This document shows, piece after piece, positions 54,061 to 64,000 of a DNA stretch of 64,000 nt. The stretch spans positions 15,332,001 to 15,396,000 of the forward strand of contig NC_058494.1 of assembly GCF_020382885.2 (NCBI RefSeq), read 5' to 3'. The stretch's first letter is position 1. Every line of letters starts with the position of its first letter. Under the pieces are notes generated by a model. It worked only from the letters and a program-made list of their open reading frames with translations. It was not told where the DNA came from and ran no database searches. A program made the position numbers and the translations under genes. Source of the stretch: Scatophagus argus (Eukaryota; Chordata; Actinopteri; Scatophagidae).

Positions 54061-56571
54061 ATTTCTTAGTATTTCAGTATCCTCTCTGACTTATCAAGAG
54101 GACTGATGGGTCACTGATTTTGAGTTATCATTTGGAAAAACACTGTGACTAAAAAATCTGTAATAACTCGATTGATGTGACAGCAGTGACTGAGAAAAAT
54201 TCTTTGTGTGTTAGAAATTGCTGTTAACACTGTCCTGAACCATTGCTCACACCAGGGTCACATATTAGCAGGTGATCAACCAGCAACTCATTCACTGACT
54301 GCATGCAATAAAACGAACAGGTAGATGCAATCTGTGGATGAGTGGCTGAAAAATGTAATCGTCAGGTTGTGTCAACTTGTCACCTTCTGTAAGAGGAATT
54401 TAACAGTCCATTCATGAACTTTGTGTTGGAGTGTCGCTCGTATACTTGCAAGCTACTTGTTCTGTTTTAGTAGTAGTTGTCAACAGCTGCATTCATGCTA
54501 AATCACAATAACAAGAATTTCCAAACAGCTCAGCATGCATGCCGTGTTTATTGCTGTTAAAGTTCAATAATGGCAAATCAGCTACCTAACTCAAGTTTAT
54601 CGAGGGGACTACTGTGTATTATAGACAGAGAAATGTGGTGTCTGATGTCAATGAGTTTTCACCTCCTTTCCAGATAAAGGTACAATCTATCGGTTTAACT
54701 AAGAGTTATATTAAATTAATATCAGGTATAGAATCATAGATAAACTTTTGACTTTGTAAACCACATTCACATGTCCTGAATCAAAACCACATTATTGCAA
54801 GATAATTACGACACTCATTAAAGAGGTTATTTGCTGGCATTTTCTGGTATTTGCTGGCTCATGCATCAGAGATTTCTAAAACAACAGTAGGCAACGTGCC
54901 AGAAAGTGTTTCTGCTGTGACTGAAGCTAATGCAACCTCAGACGACAAGCTCAGGCACATCTGCCTGCAGTGATCACGTCACTCCGAGCTTTCTCACAAA
55001 GCAGAAGGAAGTATGGAGAAACTTGAGAGCCCGGGGGGGGGGGGGGGATTGCGATAAATCTCAGACAGACCAGACTTAATGATAATAATAATTCTTATTT
55101 TGCACTCAAGTACCTACGTACCTACTTACTTTTATGATTTTGAGGTACTGTACAGAACTACTGTACTGTACTTGTATTGTAGAGTATGTTGGCATCTGCT
55201 TGCACTCCACTACATTTTGGATTCAAATATTACTTTTTGCTCCACTGCATTTATTTGCTAACTTTATTTACTTTGCAAAGTGTATGCTGCATCAGAGCCA
55301 AAAGAGAGCATTTTTAAATATCTTCATTTTAAAATAAAGACTGATTCCAATAGTTGGAAAAATGACTTTTGCTTTCTTTATTACACTGACCATGTGTGTC
55401 CTTATTTCTGTTATAACAATACTGAATTCATGGAAATCGTGAATCTCAGATTTAGTTGGTTAGGGTTAGGGTTAGGGTAGGAATATTGGTTAACTAGCAC
55501 ATGTGATGATCATGATCGGGAAATTTTTGGTTTGATGTTGTGTCAGTATTGTGGTCACCAATTTATGTAGTGAGATGAGTGAAATCATCATGACAGACAG
55601 CATATGACCAGCATAACTTAAGACACACATGTCAATTTTTGTGTGTTGGTCTTCCCCCATAATCTACTCTGGGGTGATAATGAGATGAGATGATCTTTAG
55701 AATAGAAAATATATTGGAGAAAGAGACGATTAAGAAGTGTGCATGTATGGATGTGTACATTTATGACTTGGCAAAATGACACAATAGGGGAAATAAACTC
55801 TGAGCATCATGAGATCATATGAGGAAGTACAGTGGTATCCTCTAGCATGATACATAAATGTTTCCCTTAAAAAACTTCCCCTTTGACCTCACCTAAAACT
55901 TTCACAGTTACAAAGTAGAAAACCTCTTAAATTTGTTGAATATTCAACCAAGCTTAAGCAGACTTGCGTCACTGTCACAGTCATTTACTGGACTTTACTG
56001 AAAGTTAGCATAAATCTAAGAGGGGTGATATAAAATGTTTACTTTTTCAGTAAAACATCTCAACCTCTGTTTGATGGCTTGGTAGACATTCTTGGCTCCA
56101 AGATAAGGTATCTAATAATTTTATTGACGCACACTATTTCATGTGAAATGACTTAATGGATTCACATTCGGGAACAGACACGAACTGACATTTAGGATCC
56201 CCTCAGGATGAATTGTAATAACTTTGGTGGTAAGAGCTTTCATCAGGTCAGAGTTTCAAATAGTATTTTGGTTTGTGATCAACTGTCGAGCTGCAGTTTT
56301 TTGTTTAATGTTATTTAAGAAAGATTGAAGAAAGCATGTTATCAGCTACACTTCATCACACCACCAAGATGTCAAGTGGATTTAAAATCAGAAAATATCA
56401 AACAAAGGTAAAAAGAAAAAGCTCAGCTTTGTGCTGACATAAAAACAGATTCCTTCACCTTGTTAACCCAGTGATTTGGCACATATTACTTTTCTAAGAT
56501 TAACTTAGCATAACATTGCATAGTGCATTAAGGTATTGCATAGTATTCCACATTCCATAAGATTGCATATT

Positions 56572-56572
<1 letters not shown>

Positions 56573-56624
<52 letters not shown>
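56573..56624. repeat. CA microsatellite, 26 units
   Basis: Uninterrupted CA run of 52 bp between the two chemokine genes; likely length-polymorphic. Confidence 0.95.
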
Positions 56625-56626
<2 letters not shown>

Positions 56627-57599
56627 ATAAACAAGACTATGGACTAACAAGTCCATTTAGAGAGCAGTTGCCTTATCTTGAAGTATGGTTAACAAAGCCA
56701 CAGCCACATGCACACAAAACATTACACGCTGATACTAAACACAAAAGCCTGAGCTTGTGAGGATAAGCTGGGAAAATCTGGGATGAATCATGAACTTGTC
56801 ACGGTACTTTGTTTTTTCCTTTTCTTTTTCCTCGTGTTTGAGAGGTAAGCTGATAGGTATGCTTAAGCTCTGCTGTGGTGCTTTTGTATGAGTGTGCTTC
56901 ATTGTAATGTAACAATTAGTATTAGTTGGACTTGTTAATATTGATGATTACAGTACAGGGAAGTGAAACTAAGAGGCTACAGTGTAACTGGAAATGTCAG
57001 GAAGTTTTTGGAAATACAAATGGAGAAGGGGTCGAAGATTTACTTTTTTTTTCCTTCACACAGACCTTTGAGTTGGGGTATCCAGTGGGTGTATGACTCT
57101 GCAGGAGTTTACATTCCATATGTGTGTTAACAATGTCTCTCTGACGTTAAGCATCATGCTAGGACAAGCTTGGTGGCTTGTCATAACCCACTCCTACAAC
57201 TGTAAACCTACTCGTGCATGTACAGTTGGCAACACAACTCATATTTACTCTGAAATGAAGAAAATTGTCTTCTTTTTGTTCTGTGATAATTATACCCATT
57301 ATGTTTATACCCAGAAAATAACTCTTTTTATTATTTACTATTTGATTTGTTTGAGGGAGAACAGAAGTGAATTTGCTTGTTACAACTTAGTCATGAGAGT
57401 ATTAGTTTGTGACATAGATATGCACATTTCTGACAAGTTGATGCAGTAGAGAAATTTTTCATCAAAAGTTTTTTCTCTCAGGATAAATAGTAAATAAATA
57501 CACAGAAATCATGAAAAAAATGATGGATCCTCCTTTTTTCCTTTGAAAAGGCTAATTTTCTTATGAAGGGAGAATGGAGAAATGAAAAACAAGAAAAAA

Positions 57600-57736
57600 A
57601 GGGGGTTGACAAAGAAGAATTGCATCATAGTTAGCAGCTGCAGAGGGAAGAGCTGAGCTTCATCTGAGTGCCTCCGCAGAACTTCGTCTTCAGCCTTAGT
57701 GCAGACTGCATCTTTGACTTCGGCTGCAGGGAAAAT
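57600..57736 (+). promoter_or_regulatory. 5' region of the CXCL8-like gene
   Basis: ATTGCATCA at 57,619-57,627 is the reverse of TGATGCAAT, a C/EBP-ATF composite site. No TATA box is evident. The rest to 57,736 is presumed 5' UTR. Confidence 0.25.
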
Positions 57737-58978
57737 ATGTCACCTATCATCACTATTGTGTCACTCCTGGTTTTCCTGGCTATCCCAGAGGGTGAGTCCT
57801 TTTTTGCTGGAAATGCACATTTAACAAATTTTACTCTTTGTTGCTAGCATGTACACACTCTGTGATTTATTTCAACTCCCTGTTTGTGGTCTGCATTCAG
57901 CAACCAGCAGTATGCTTTATCTTGGTTCTGTCCAGAAGCTGATATCGTCCTCTGTCCTCTCACTACTTAAGGTATCAGCCTGGGGGATCAAGGACTGCCT
58001 GGACGATGTCAGTGTATCACCAAGGAGAGAAGGCCCATTGGACGTTACATAGGAATGGTGGAGGTGAGCCTTGCCAGCTCCCACTGCAGCGACACTGAGA
58101 TTATGTAAGTCCTGGCACCAGAGTTCTAATTAGTTGCTCTGTTAATTTATGCTCACAAGACACTTGAAACATGCCTGAGGTTATAAACTGTGTCTTAATG
58201 GATCTGGCATAATTTTACAAGATCTTAGGGAAAATATTGCTGTGTCTGATTTCTCTGACCCGTCTTTGATCCTGCAGTGCCACTCTTAAAAAGGATGGGC
58301 AAAAGGTTTGTCTGGACCCTGATGCCCCTTGGGTCAAAAAAGTGCTTGAGAGGATAAAAGTTGAGTAAGTCCATCTTTTTTATATTTTGTGAATGTGTAA
58401 ATATATATGCACAAGAACAGACACGGATCAGAGGATTTTGTTTTCTTCATCTTTGGGGTTTCATTACCTTAGGGTCAACTGAAAGGCAACTCTGGCTATC
58501 TTATGGCATTAGTATAAACTGTTATTCACTGATTTTCCAGGGAAAAATGTGGATGTTTACAAAGGAGTTTCAGTTACTTATCCTCAGCACTGAAGTTTTC
58601 CAGGAAGCTGGTCAACCATTAATCATTAACTGGGCTAATGAGTTGTGCAAGTCCACTTTTGAAAAAAAAACAAAAAAACAGCTTCTTTCCAACAATAAAA
58701 GAGAAAAAGCTCCAGTCTAATTCATAAAGATTCACTCTATATTGGAAAGATAGCAAATATGAAATTAAAGTTTGAATTCATCACATTCCATTTAAAGCCA
58801 CAGCATCCAATTTCAAACTCTGTCATCAATATTTTAATTAATTCAGCATAGACATATTTTGAGTTTATTTAATACGAGATCATATGGCTCAGTGGTATAT
58901 GTGTAGTATGTGTGAGTGAAGTGAGACTGCCTTCCTTTAAACATATGTATATTTTTTCTCTGCAGGCAGGCACCTTGA
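57737..58978 (+). CDS. CXCL8-like chemokine paralogue, complete, 95 residues
   Basis: Four exons: 57,737-57,791, 57,972-58,104, 58,278-58,364 and 58,966-58,978 (stop TGA). Exons 2-4 have exactly the lengths (133, 87, 13 nt) seen in the minus-strand cxcl8, showing common origin. Residues 1-19 are a signal peptide (IITIVSLLVFLAIPEG). CXC is CQC at 31-33, partner cysteines at 57 and 74 (KVCLDPD), then APWVKKVLERIKVE. There is no ELR. If the third intron is retained, TAA (58,366-58,368) directly follows KVE, giving a protein three residues shorter. AATAAA at 59,273 ends the transcript. The paralogue class (CXCL8 or CXCL1-like) is not settled. Confidence 0.88.
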
Positions 58979-59290
58979 AGAGCAATTTGTTTCAGAGTGA
59001 AAACGGGACCAGTCAGAGATTTTCGTCACCAATGGTTCATAGTGGAAAGATTGATTGCGCTGATCGAGCACAAAGAGTTCATTTATGTGGCAGCTATGTT
59101 TAAACTGTCTGTACCCGACAGTAGGGTGACATTACCCTATATTGTGAACTATGTTAACCATCATATATCTGCTTACTACGGAAGAGATGGCTTTGAAGGC
59201 TCTGAAATACAACAGGACATTTATATAAAGAAACATTAAAGAAAAACATACATACAAAAGGCAATGATTGTTAATAAACTGTCATTTCTA
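58979..59290 (+). other. 3' UTR of the CXCL8-like gene
   Basis: Ends soon after AATAAA (59,273-59,278); a second weaker ATTAAA lies near 59,236. ATTTA motifs occur (for example near 59,079). Short open frames here are not conserved-looking. Confidence 0.6.
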
Positions 59291-61399
59291 TTAAGTTTTC
59301 TCTCTGTTCCAATTTTTTTTATATAATTTCATTGTAATTTCTTAGTGCACATGGACAGTAAAACAACATAATTCATGGCTCAAATCTATGATTTTATCAA
59401 TGAATAAGGACCACTATTGAAAGATATAAAATAATATAGATGTTTAATTTATTTCAAAATATGACCCAGTGTCACATTTTTTATACGTAATATGTTGCAC
59501 ATACCAAAATACAGCTTGACTCTTTTGTGTAAACCAAGTCACATTGAAGAGCAATCACAATATGTTTAATCTGATATTGTCTATGACATTAAATCCAGAG
59601 GTCAGACATGGTCTTTGTCTCTTTAAATGGCATACAGAATGAGTCACCAAAAGCTCTTCTCAGGAAGCATATTTATTTATTAAAAAAAAAAAAAAAAAGA
59701 TCTGGAGGAGCACTGTCCCCCTACACACACTGCTGTTTCCCTTCATGTTTTGTATGTCCCACATCACAGACATAAACATTGTGATTGTCCACTTCAGTCT
59801 CTTCTGCTGAAGAGGTCTTATTACTGCTTAATGGTGGCGCCGACTAAACTAAACTAAATGTCCTGAAAATACAATTTGGAAAACATAATTTTAAACAGTG
59901 TTTCTTGGGTTTTGTCATGCGGGACAGCGTACCCGCAGGGTCAGATTCAATTCTCAGTGGAGGGACATCGCCACCTCTTGGAAAAATGTGCACACTGTCA
60001 GGACTACAATTATTGTACGAGTCTTTAAGATGCACTCTTTTGTTGGCAGCTGACATTACTGATAGTGGATCATTTTAGTGCAATCTTCGCCAATCTCAAT
60101 CTAGTGCAATCTTAATCTTCAAGTTAAATTGTCTGTCATTGTATTAATTCAATGAAAAACATTTGGCTGCTGTACAGCTGTATCTAAATGCCAAAAGTAA
60201 TAAAGACAAGAGCCAACAACAACATGATTTTACTTTTCCTGGTCCAACTATTAGCCATGCAACGTCAAACTCCAGTTTAGCAGTGCTGTTGCATCTGGCA
60301 AAGGCTATTCAATACATTGGGAGATTGTGTATTATTGCTGTGGTGCGATAAATTCAAAACTTCAACTTGGAATACCAAATTCCCTAAAGATATCAAATCA
60401 CATAAGTAACCCTAGTTAGGGTTGAGAAATAATAATCATAAAAATGATTAAAGAAAAAAACGGTTATTGTCCAAAAGCCAAAATTTGCATCCAGCAAAAA
60501 ACATGTCACAACATCGGCCACGTAATCCTAAATTTGCTGCTTTTCCTGTCTGGCATTAACTCTGCCACCACTCCCACCTGTCCTGCGATAACCCCTATGT
60601 TCCCACCATTCACCGCCACCTACTTCACACACCTACTTGCACAACTATCCCCAGTCATCAGCCTAGTAGTATTTGCATCAGCCTTAATCCACATCTTCAT
60701 TTCCCATGGCACAGTATGCCTGGCCTTTTATTCTTGTTTTGTTATGAACGTTATGAACAGCAGAATGGGATTATCAACGGGCTACAAATAGAGGACAGAT
60801 CCCATCTAGTGATACTGTCAGTGGAAGTGGTAAATGCCGTGTCACCAATTTGCAAACATTAAAATGTTTTGTTTTCATTTTGTCTCTGTCTGTGCCATCA
60901 CTAATTGGTGATAATTTATAATAGGTTCCCCCTCCACCCACTACGCTATGACACTTACAGTTGTTTAACAGGCTATTTATCTAATTTAAATGTTAAATGC
61001 TATTTGTGTACAGTTAAAGACAAAACAATATATTAAAAACCATGTATGGGAAAGAGACCCACCTTTTTTAAAACTGACTGTTTTGGCACTTTTACCAATA
61101 GCCTACTGTTAGGTATGTCAGTATTATTCTGCAAGTTGAGGGTCAAATTAGTTACAGAAGTACACGTTAATGTTAGTTAGCTACGTGGAAAATAAGACCA
61201 CGTGAGTATTGTGAGATTCACTGCACTTTAGCAAGGTATGTCAGCCTTACGGTGACAGACGTAAGAGGCAGAGATGTGAGAGGTTACATGAGGTTGGACT
61301 AAAGCGCCACTCACTTTCTGTAACATCATGTTTAACCACGTACATGTACGTTTTGCAAAGAATCTAACTGGTTAACGACAATGTTAACGACAGTGTGCT
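59291..61399. other. intergenic, CXCL8-like gene to fbxo10
   Basis: AT-rich, with a poly(A) run near 59,685. A 115-codon open frame (60,444-60,791) lacks recognisable motifs and is probably chance. No repeat family was recognised. Confidence 0.5.
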
Positions 61400-61980
61400 T
61401 CCATAAGGTTAACGCCCACTCATGGGAAGCGGAAGACGGACCAGCTCTCTGTTTGTTTCGAGGTCTCTTGCCGTAAACTGGAAGCAATTGAACTCCATTT
61501 CGATGGCACATCTGCAGTCATCATGGATTGCCATGGACGCTGGAAGCAGGGAAGGAAAAGTCACTGTCGCAGACATGTAACGCTACATATATAGCTGTTA
61601 TGAACCTCGAACAGCTGTGTAGATTAATCTAACGATGGCAAGCTGGTGAAAGGTATGCTCTTTTTTTGGTGGATACGATGCTTTCCTCTGTTTTGATGTT
61701 GTATATTGCTGAGTGTAGTTTACGCGAGGTTTGCGCTAAGTTACATCGCTAGCTAACCGTCATTAATCCTAGCAAACTTTTAACTTTTAATATTATATTA
61801 TATTATATATATTTTACAGTATTGCAGACCCTCGTGGGGATATTAATTAGGCAGGTAAGATAAAATCACAAAAATGTTAGAGAATTGACGGCGTCATCTT
61901 TGTTATTGTTGTGTAACGCTTTGCGCTAACGGTTTCCTGTTGCCTTAACTGCGCGTGCGTGTGTGACTGACTGTTTCCAG
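61400..61980 (+). promoter_or_regulatory. fbxo10: fbxo10 promoter and 5' UTR exons (inferred)
   Basis: A possible non-coding exon ends at 61,652 with donor GAAAG|GTATGC. A 35-nt candidate exon (61,820-61,854) is framed by TTTTACAG and GCAG|GTAAGA. The coding exon then begins after TTTCCAG at 61,981. All inferred from splice consensus only. Confidence 0.35.
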
Positions 61981-62025
61981 GTGCCCCTTCCGTCACGGTG
62001 CTCCCCAGCCGGTGTCTCTGCTGCC

Positions 62026-63958
62026 ATGGAGGTGGGCAGCCTCCCTGTGGAGCTCTGGAGGGTTATCTTGGCCTACCTTCCTCTGCCTGACCTGGGCCGC
62101 TGCTGCCAGGTGTGCCGTGCCTGGCGGGAGCTCATCCTCTCTCTCGACAACACCCGCTGGAGACAACTCTGCTTGGGTTGCCCTGAGTGCCGGCATCCCA
62201 ACTGGCCCAGTCAACCCCATCTAGAACCCCCATCCTGGAGAGAGGCCCTGAAGCAGCATGCCCTGGCCACCCGCACCTGGACTCAAAATGGACCAGAGCT
62301 CCAGTCCTCTGCCTGCCTCCTCTTTTTCCGTCGTCGAAAAGACCGCAGGGTTTGGCATGTGGGCCCTGGATGTGAGTTTGAGACCCTTCGCGGGGCTCTT
62401 GGGGTGGTAGGGCCATACGATCGCGTGGTTCTCCATCCAGGGGTGTATGAGGAGCAGGCTGAAGTTTCGCTGAAGGTGCCTGTGGAGCTGGTTGGGCTGG
62501 GACGACTGGGTGAGGTCGCCCTGCTGGCGTGCATAGAGCAGCAGTGCCCCACTGCCAGGCTGTGTAATCTGGTTTTCATGCCGCCCTGGTTCTCCACTGT
62601 GGTATATAAGGTAATGAACAGCTTGTTGTGATGTTTTCTTTATGCTTTTTATTTATTGTCTTATCAACCTAATCTGTATTATCTGTATAATTTAACAAAG
62701 GTTTAACAAAAGGTCTGATTACGCTTGTTTCTTTCTTACTAAATCTATGTCACTCCAATCACGTTTTTCTTCTTGCTTGACTCTAGACATCATGGGGTCA
62801 CGTCCAACTAGATAACTGCAACTTTGAGGGGGCTCAGTTGCAAGTCCGCGGTCCAGGAACTTGCCAGGCTCGCTTCTGCTCCTTCTCACAAGGCAGTTCT
62901 GCCCACTTGCTGGGTGTTGTCCTCAGTTTATTGGACAGCTGTGACTTCTCTGGAAGTGACACAGCTTCTGTGACTGTTGAAGGTCCTCCAGTTTCAGAAA
63001 GGAACTGGGCTTGCAAACACTTGGCTGCCCTGGCCAGGACGTTTCCCTCATGTAGCGCATCTGTAAACAACAACAGCCCTCCTAGAGGCCCTCTGGCTGG
63101 CTCCACTGGTGGGCATCAGCCTCCAGATGCCAATCTTAAAAAGGAGCATGTGCACATAGACTACTGGCAGAGGAGGGCTGGGGTAGATGCGGTGTGTCAG
63201 GGCACAGTGATTGAAGACTGCTGGAGTGATGGTGACTGCAGTGAGGGAGAGGACCGAGATGGAGGAGGAACTAAGAACACCAAAAACCCATTTACTTTGG
63301 ATTACAAAATCCCATGTGACCATCATGGCCTATCCCATTTGCTCAAGCCGCGGCAAGATGGCTCTCTGCCACTGGCCTCCTCTCCGGATCCCCCATCTGT
63401 GACCCCTGAACTACTGACTTTTCAGCAGGAACTAGACAGGGACCCAGAGGCTCAAATGTTGGCAACATCCACCCTTGGCTGTATACTCAGACGTTGTCTC
63501 TTTAGGGAAGGAAAGGGTGGCGTGCATTTGTCTAATTACGGACAAGCTCGGCTGGAGGGCAATGTTTTCCGTGGCCTGAACTATGCTGTCCGCTGCATCC
63601 AGAACTCAACAGTAATTAAGATTTTAATCATGTTTTTAAGACTAATGGAGTGTCCCATGAATGTATCTTAACACATTTAAATAGAAGCTCAATGACTTTT
63701 GTAGGCTTTTGAGTTGTGTGTCAAGTTAAGGACATAGCTGAGATCACGAGTAATTAAGCAGCAGTCAAGTGTTACTTGATCTCCCTCTCCTTCTCTCACC
63801 TCCTTCAGATAGTGATGCTGAGAAATGAGGTGTGTGAATGCCGTGCATCAGGTGTGTTCCTGCGCCTCTCTGCTCAGGGACTCATCGCAGAAAACAACAT
63901 ACACTCAAATGGGGAGGCGGGGCTGGACATAAGAAAAGGGGCCAACCCCATCATTGTG
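62026..63958 (+). CDS. fbxo10: F-box only protein 10, N-terminal part; runs off the right edge
   Basis: Substrate receptor of an SCF ubiquitin ligase; in mammals it is reported to target BCL2. Three coding exons are visible: 62,026-62,610, 62,787-63,611 and 63,809-63,958, giving 520 codons in phase 0, with a donor at 63,959. The start ATG opens the F-box (LPVELWRVILAYLPLPDLGR ... CRAWRELILSL, residues about 5-45). Then come WRQLCLGCPECRHPNWP and the FETLRGALGVVGPYDRVVLHPGVYEE beta-helix-type segment, both close to human FBXO10. Exon 3 holds a less conserved acidic linker. Exon 4 starts the parallel beta-helix repeats (CRASGVFLRL, EAGLDIRKGANP). About half of the usual ~950-residue protein is missing, beyond the window. 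Confidence 0.95.
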
Positions 63959-64000
63959 GTAATGTATCCCTGTATCACAACTATATTTGGTTCCACATAC

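Larger units (their letters stand above)
53764..57736. other. intergenic between head-to-head chemokines
   Basis: About 4 kb. Holds the cxcl8 promoter, a 15-G run (55,033-55,047), a TTAGGG-like tract (55,460-55,477) and a 52-bp CA run (56,573-56,624). No other gene recognised. Confidence 0.55.

Noticed and set aside
58361..58720. 119-codon frame after CXCL8-like exon 3
   Set aside because: It lies in the last intron of that gene and has no conserved features.
60444..60791. 115-codon frame with a hydrophobic centre between chemokine and fbxo10
   Set aside because: No family match, no promoter or poly(A) context; typical chance frame in this window.

Overview
This is teleost fish genomic DNA. 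Vertebrate multi-exon genes with short, phase-consistent exons lie in AT-rich introns full of microsatellites and fish-type retroelement debris. The CXC chemokines are of the fish CXCL8 type, without the ELR motif. Four recognisable loci occur. An ankyrin-2 3' end (+, about 1-15,060) and a complete CaMKII delta gene (-, about 16,070-50,400) converge tail to tail; ANK2 and CAMK2D are also neighbours on human chromosome 4. They are followed by two head-to-head CXCL8-type chemokines (- about 52,770-53,950; + about 57,650-59,290) and the 5' part of fbxo10 (+, about 61,400 to past the window end).

Region 1-6,040 is the most unusual part. A huge ankyrin-2 coding exon consists of near-identical tandem copies of a 756-bp (252-residue) unit. 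Six full copies and a partial seventh are visible, and the array continues off the left edge. Each unit holds about eight copies of an R-x-x-(S/T)-P-x-(S/T) motif. The third unit carries a single-base insertion (position 2,019) that breaks the frame. Exons at 7,752-9,533 and 10,013-13,075 complete the conserved ankyrin-2 C-terminus. No death-domain exon lies between the array and those exons, so the array seems to sit in the C-terminal regulatory region.

Region 16,000-50,400 holds camk2d: 19 coding exons with intact splice sites, giving a predicted 513-residue kinase with the expected catalytic, autoregulatory, variable-linker and hub segments. Its introns hold a degraded non-LTR retrotransposon piece (30,480-31,135), a probable solo LTR with a near-perfect 5-bp target duplication (35,532-36,042), a second LTR-like stretch, a short interstitial telomere tract and a compact RFX/CCAAT/octamer cluster (36,852-36,930).

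Region 50,500-61,400 holds a 3' LINE remnant and the two chemokine genes. The minus-strand chemokine has a proximal promoter resembling the inducible vertebrate IL-8 promoter: TATA, AP-1, C/EBP and kappaB-like sites within about 90 bp. From 61,400 the fbxo10 5' exons encode an F-box plus the start of the beta-helix repeat region. No RNA genes, CRISPR arrays or bacterial features were seen.
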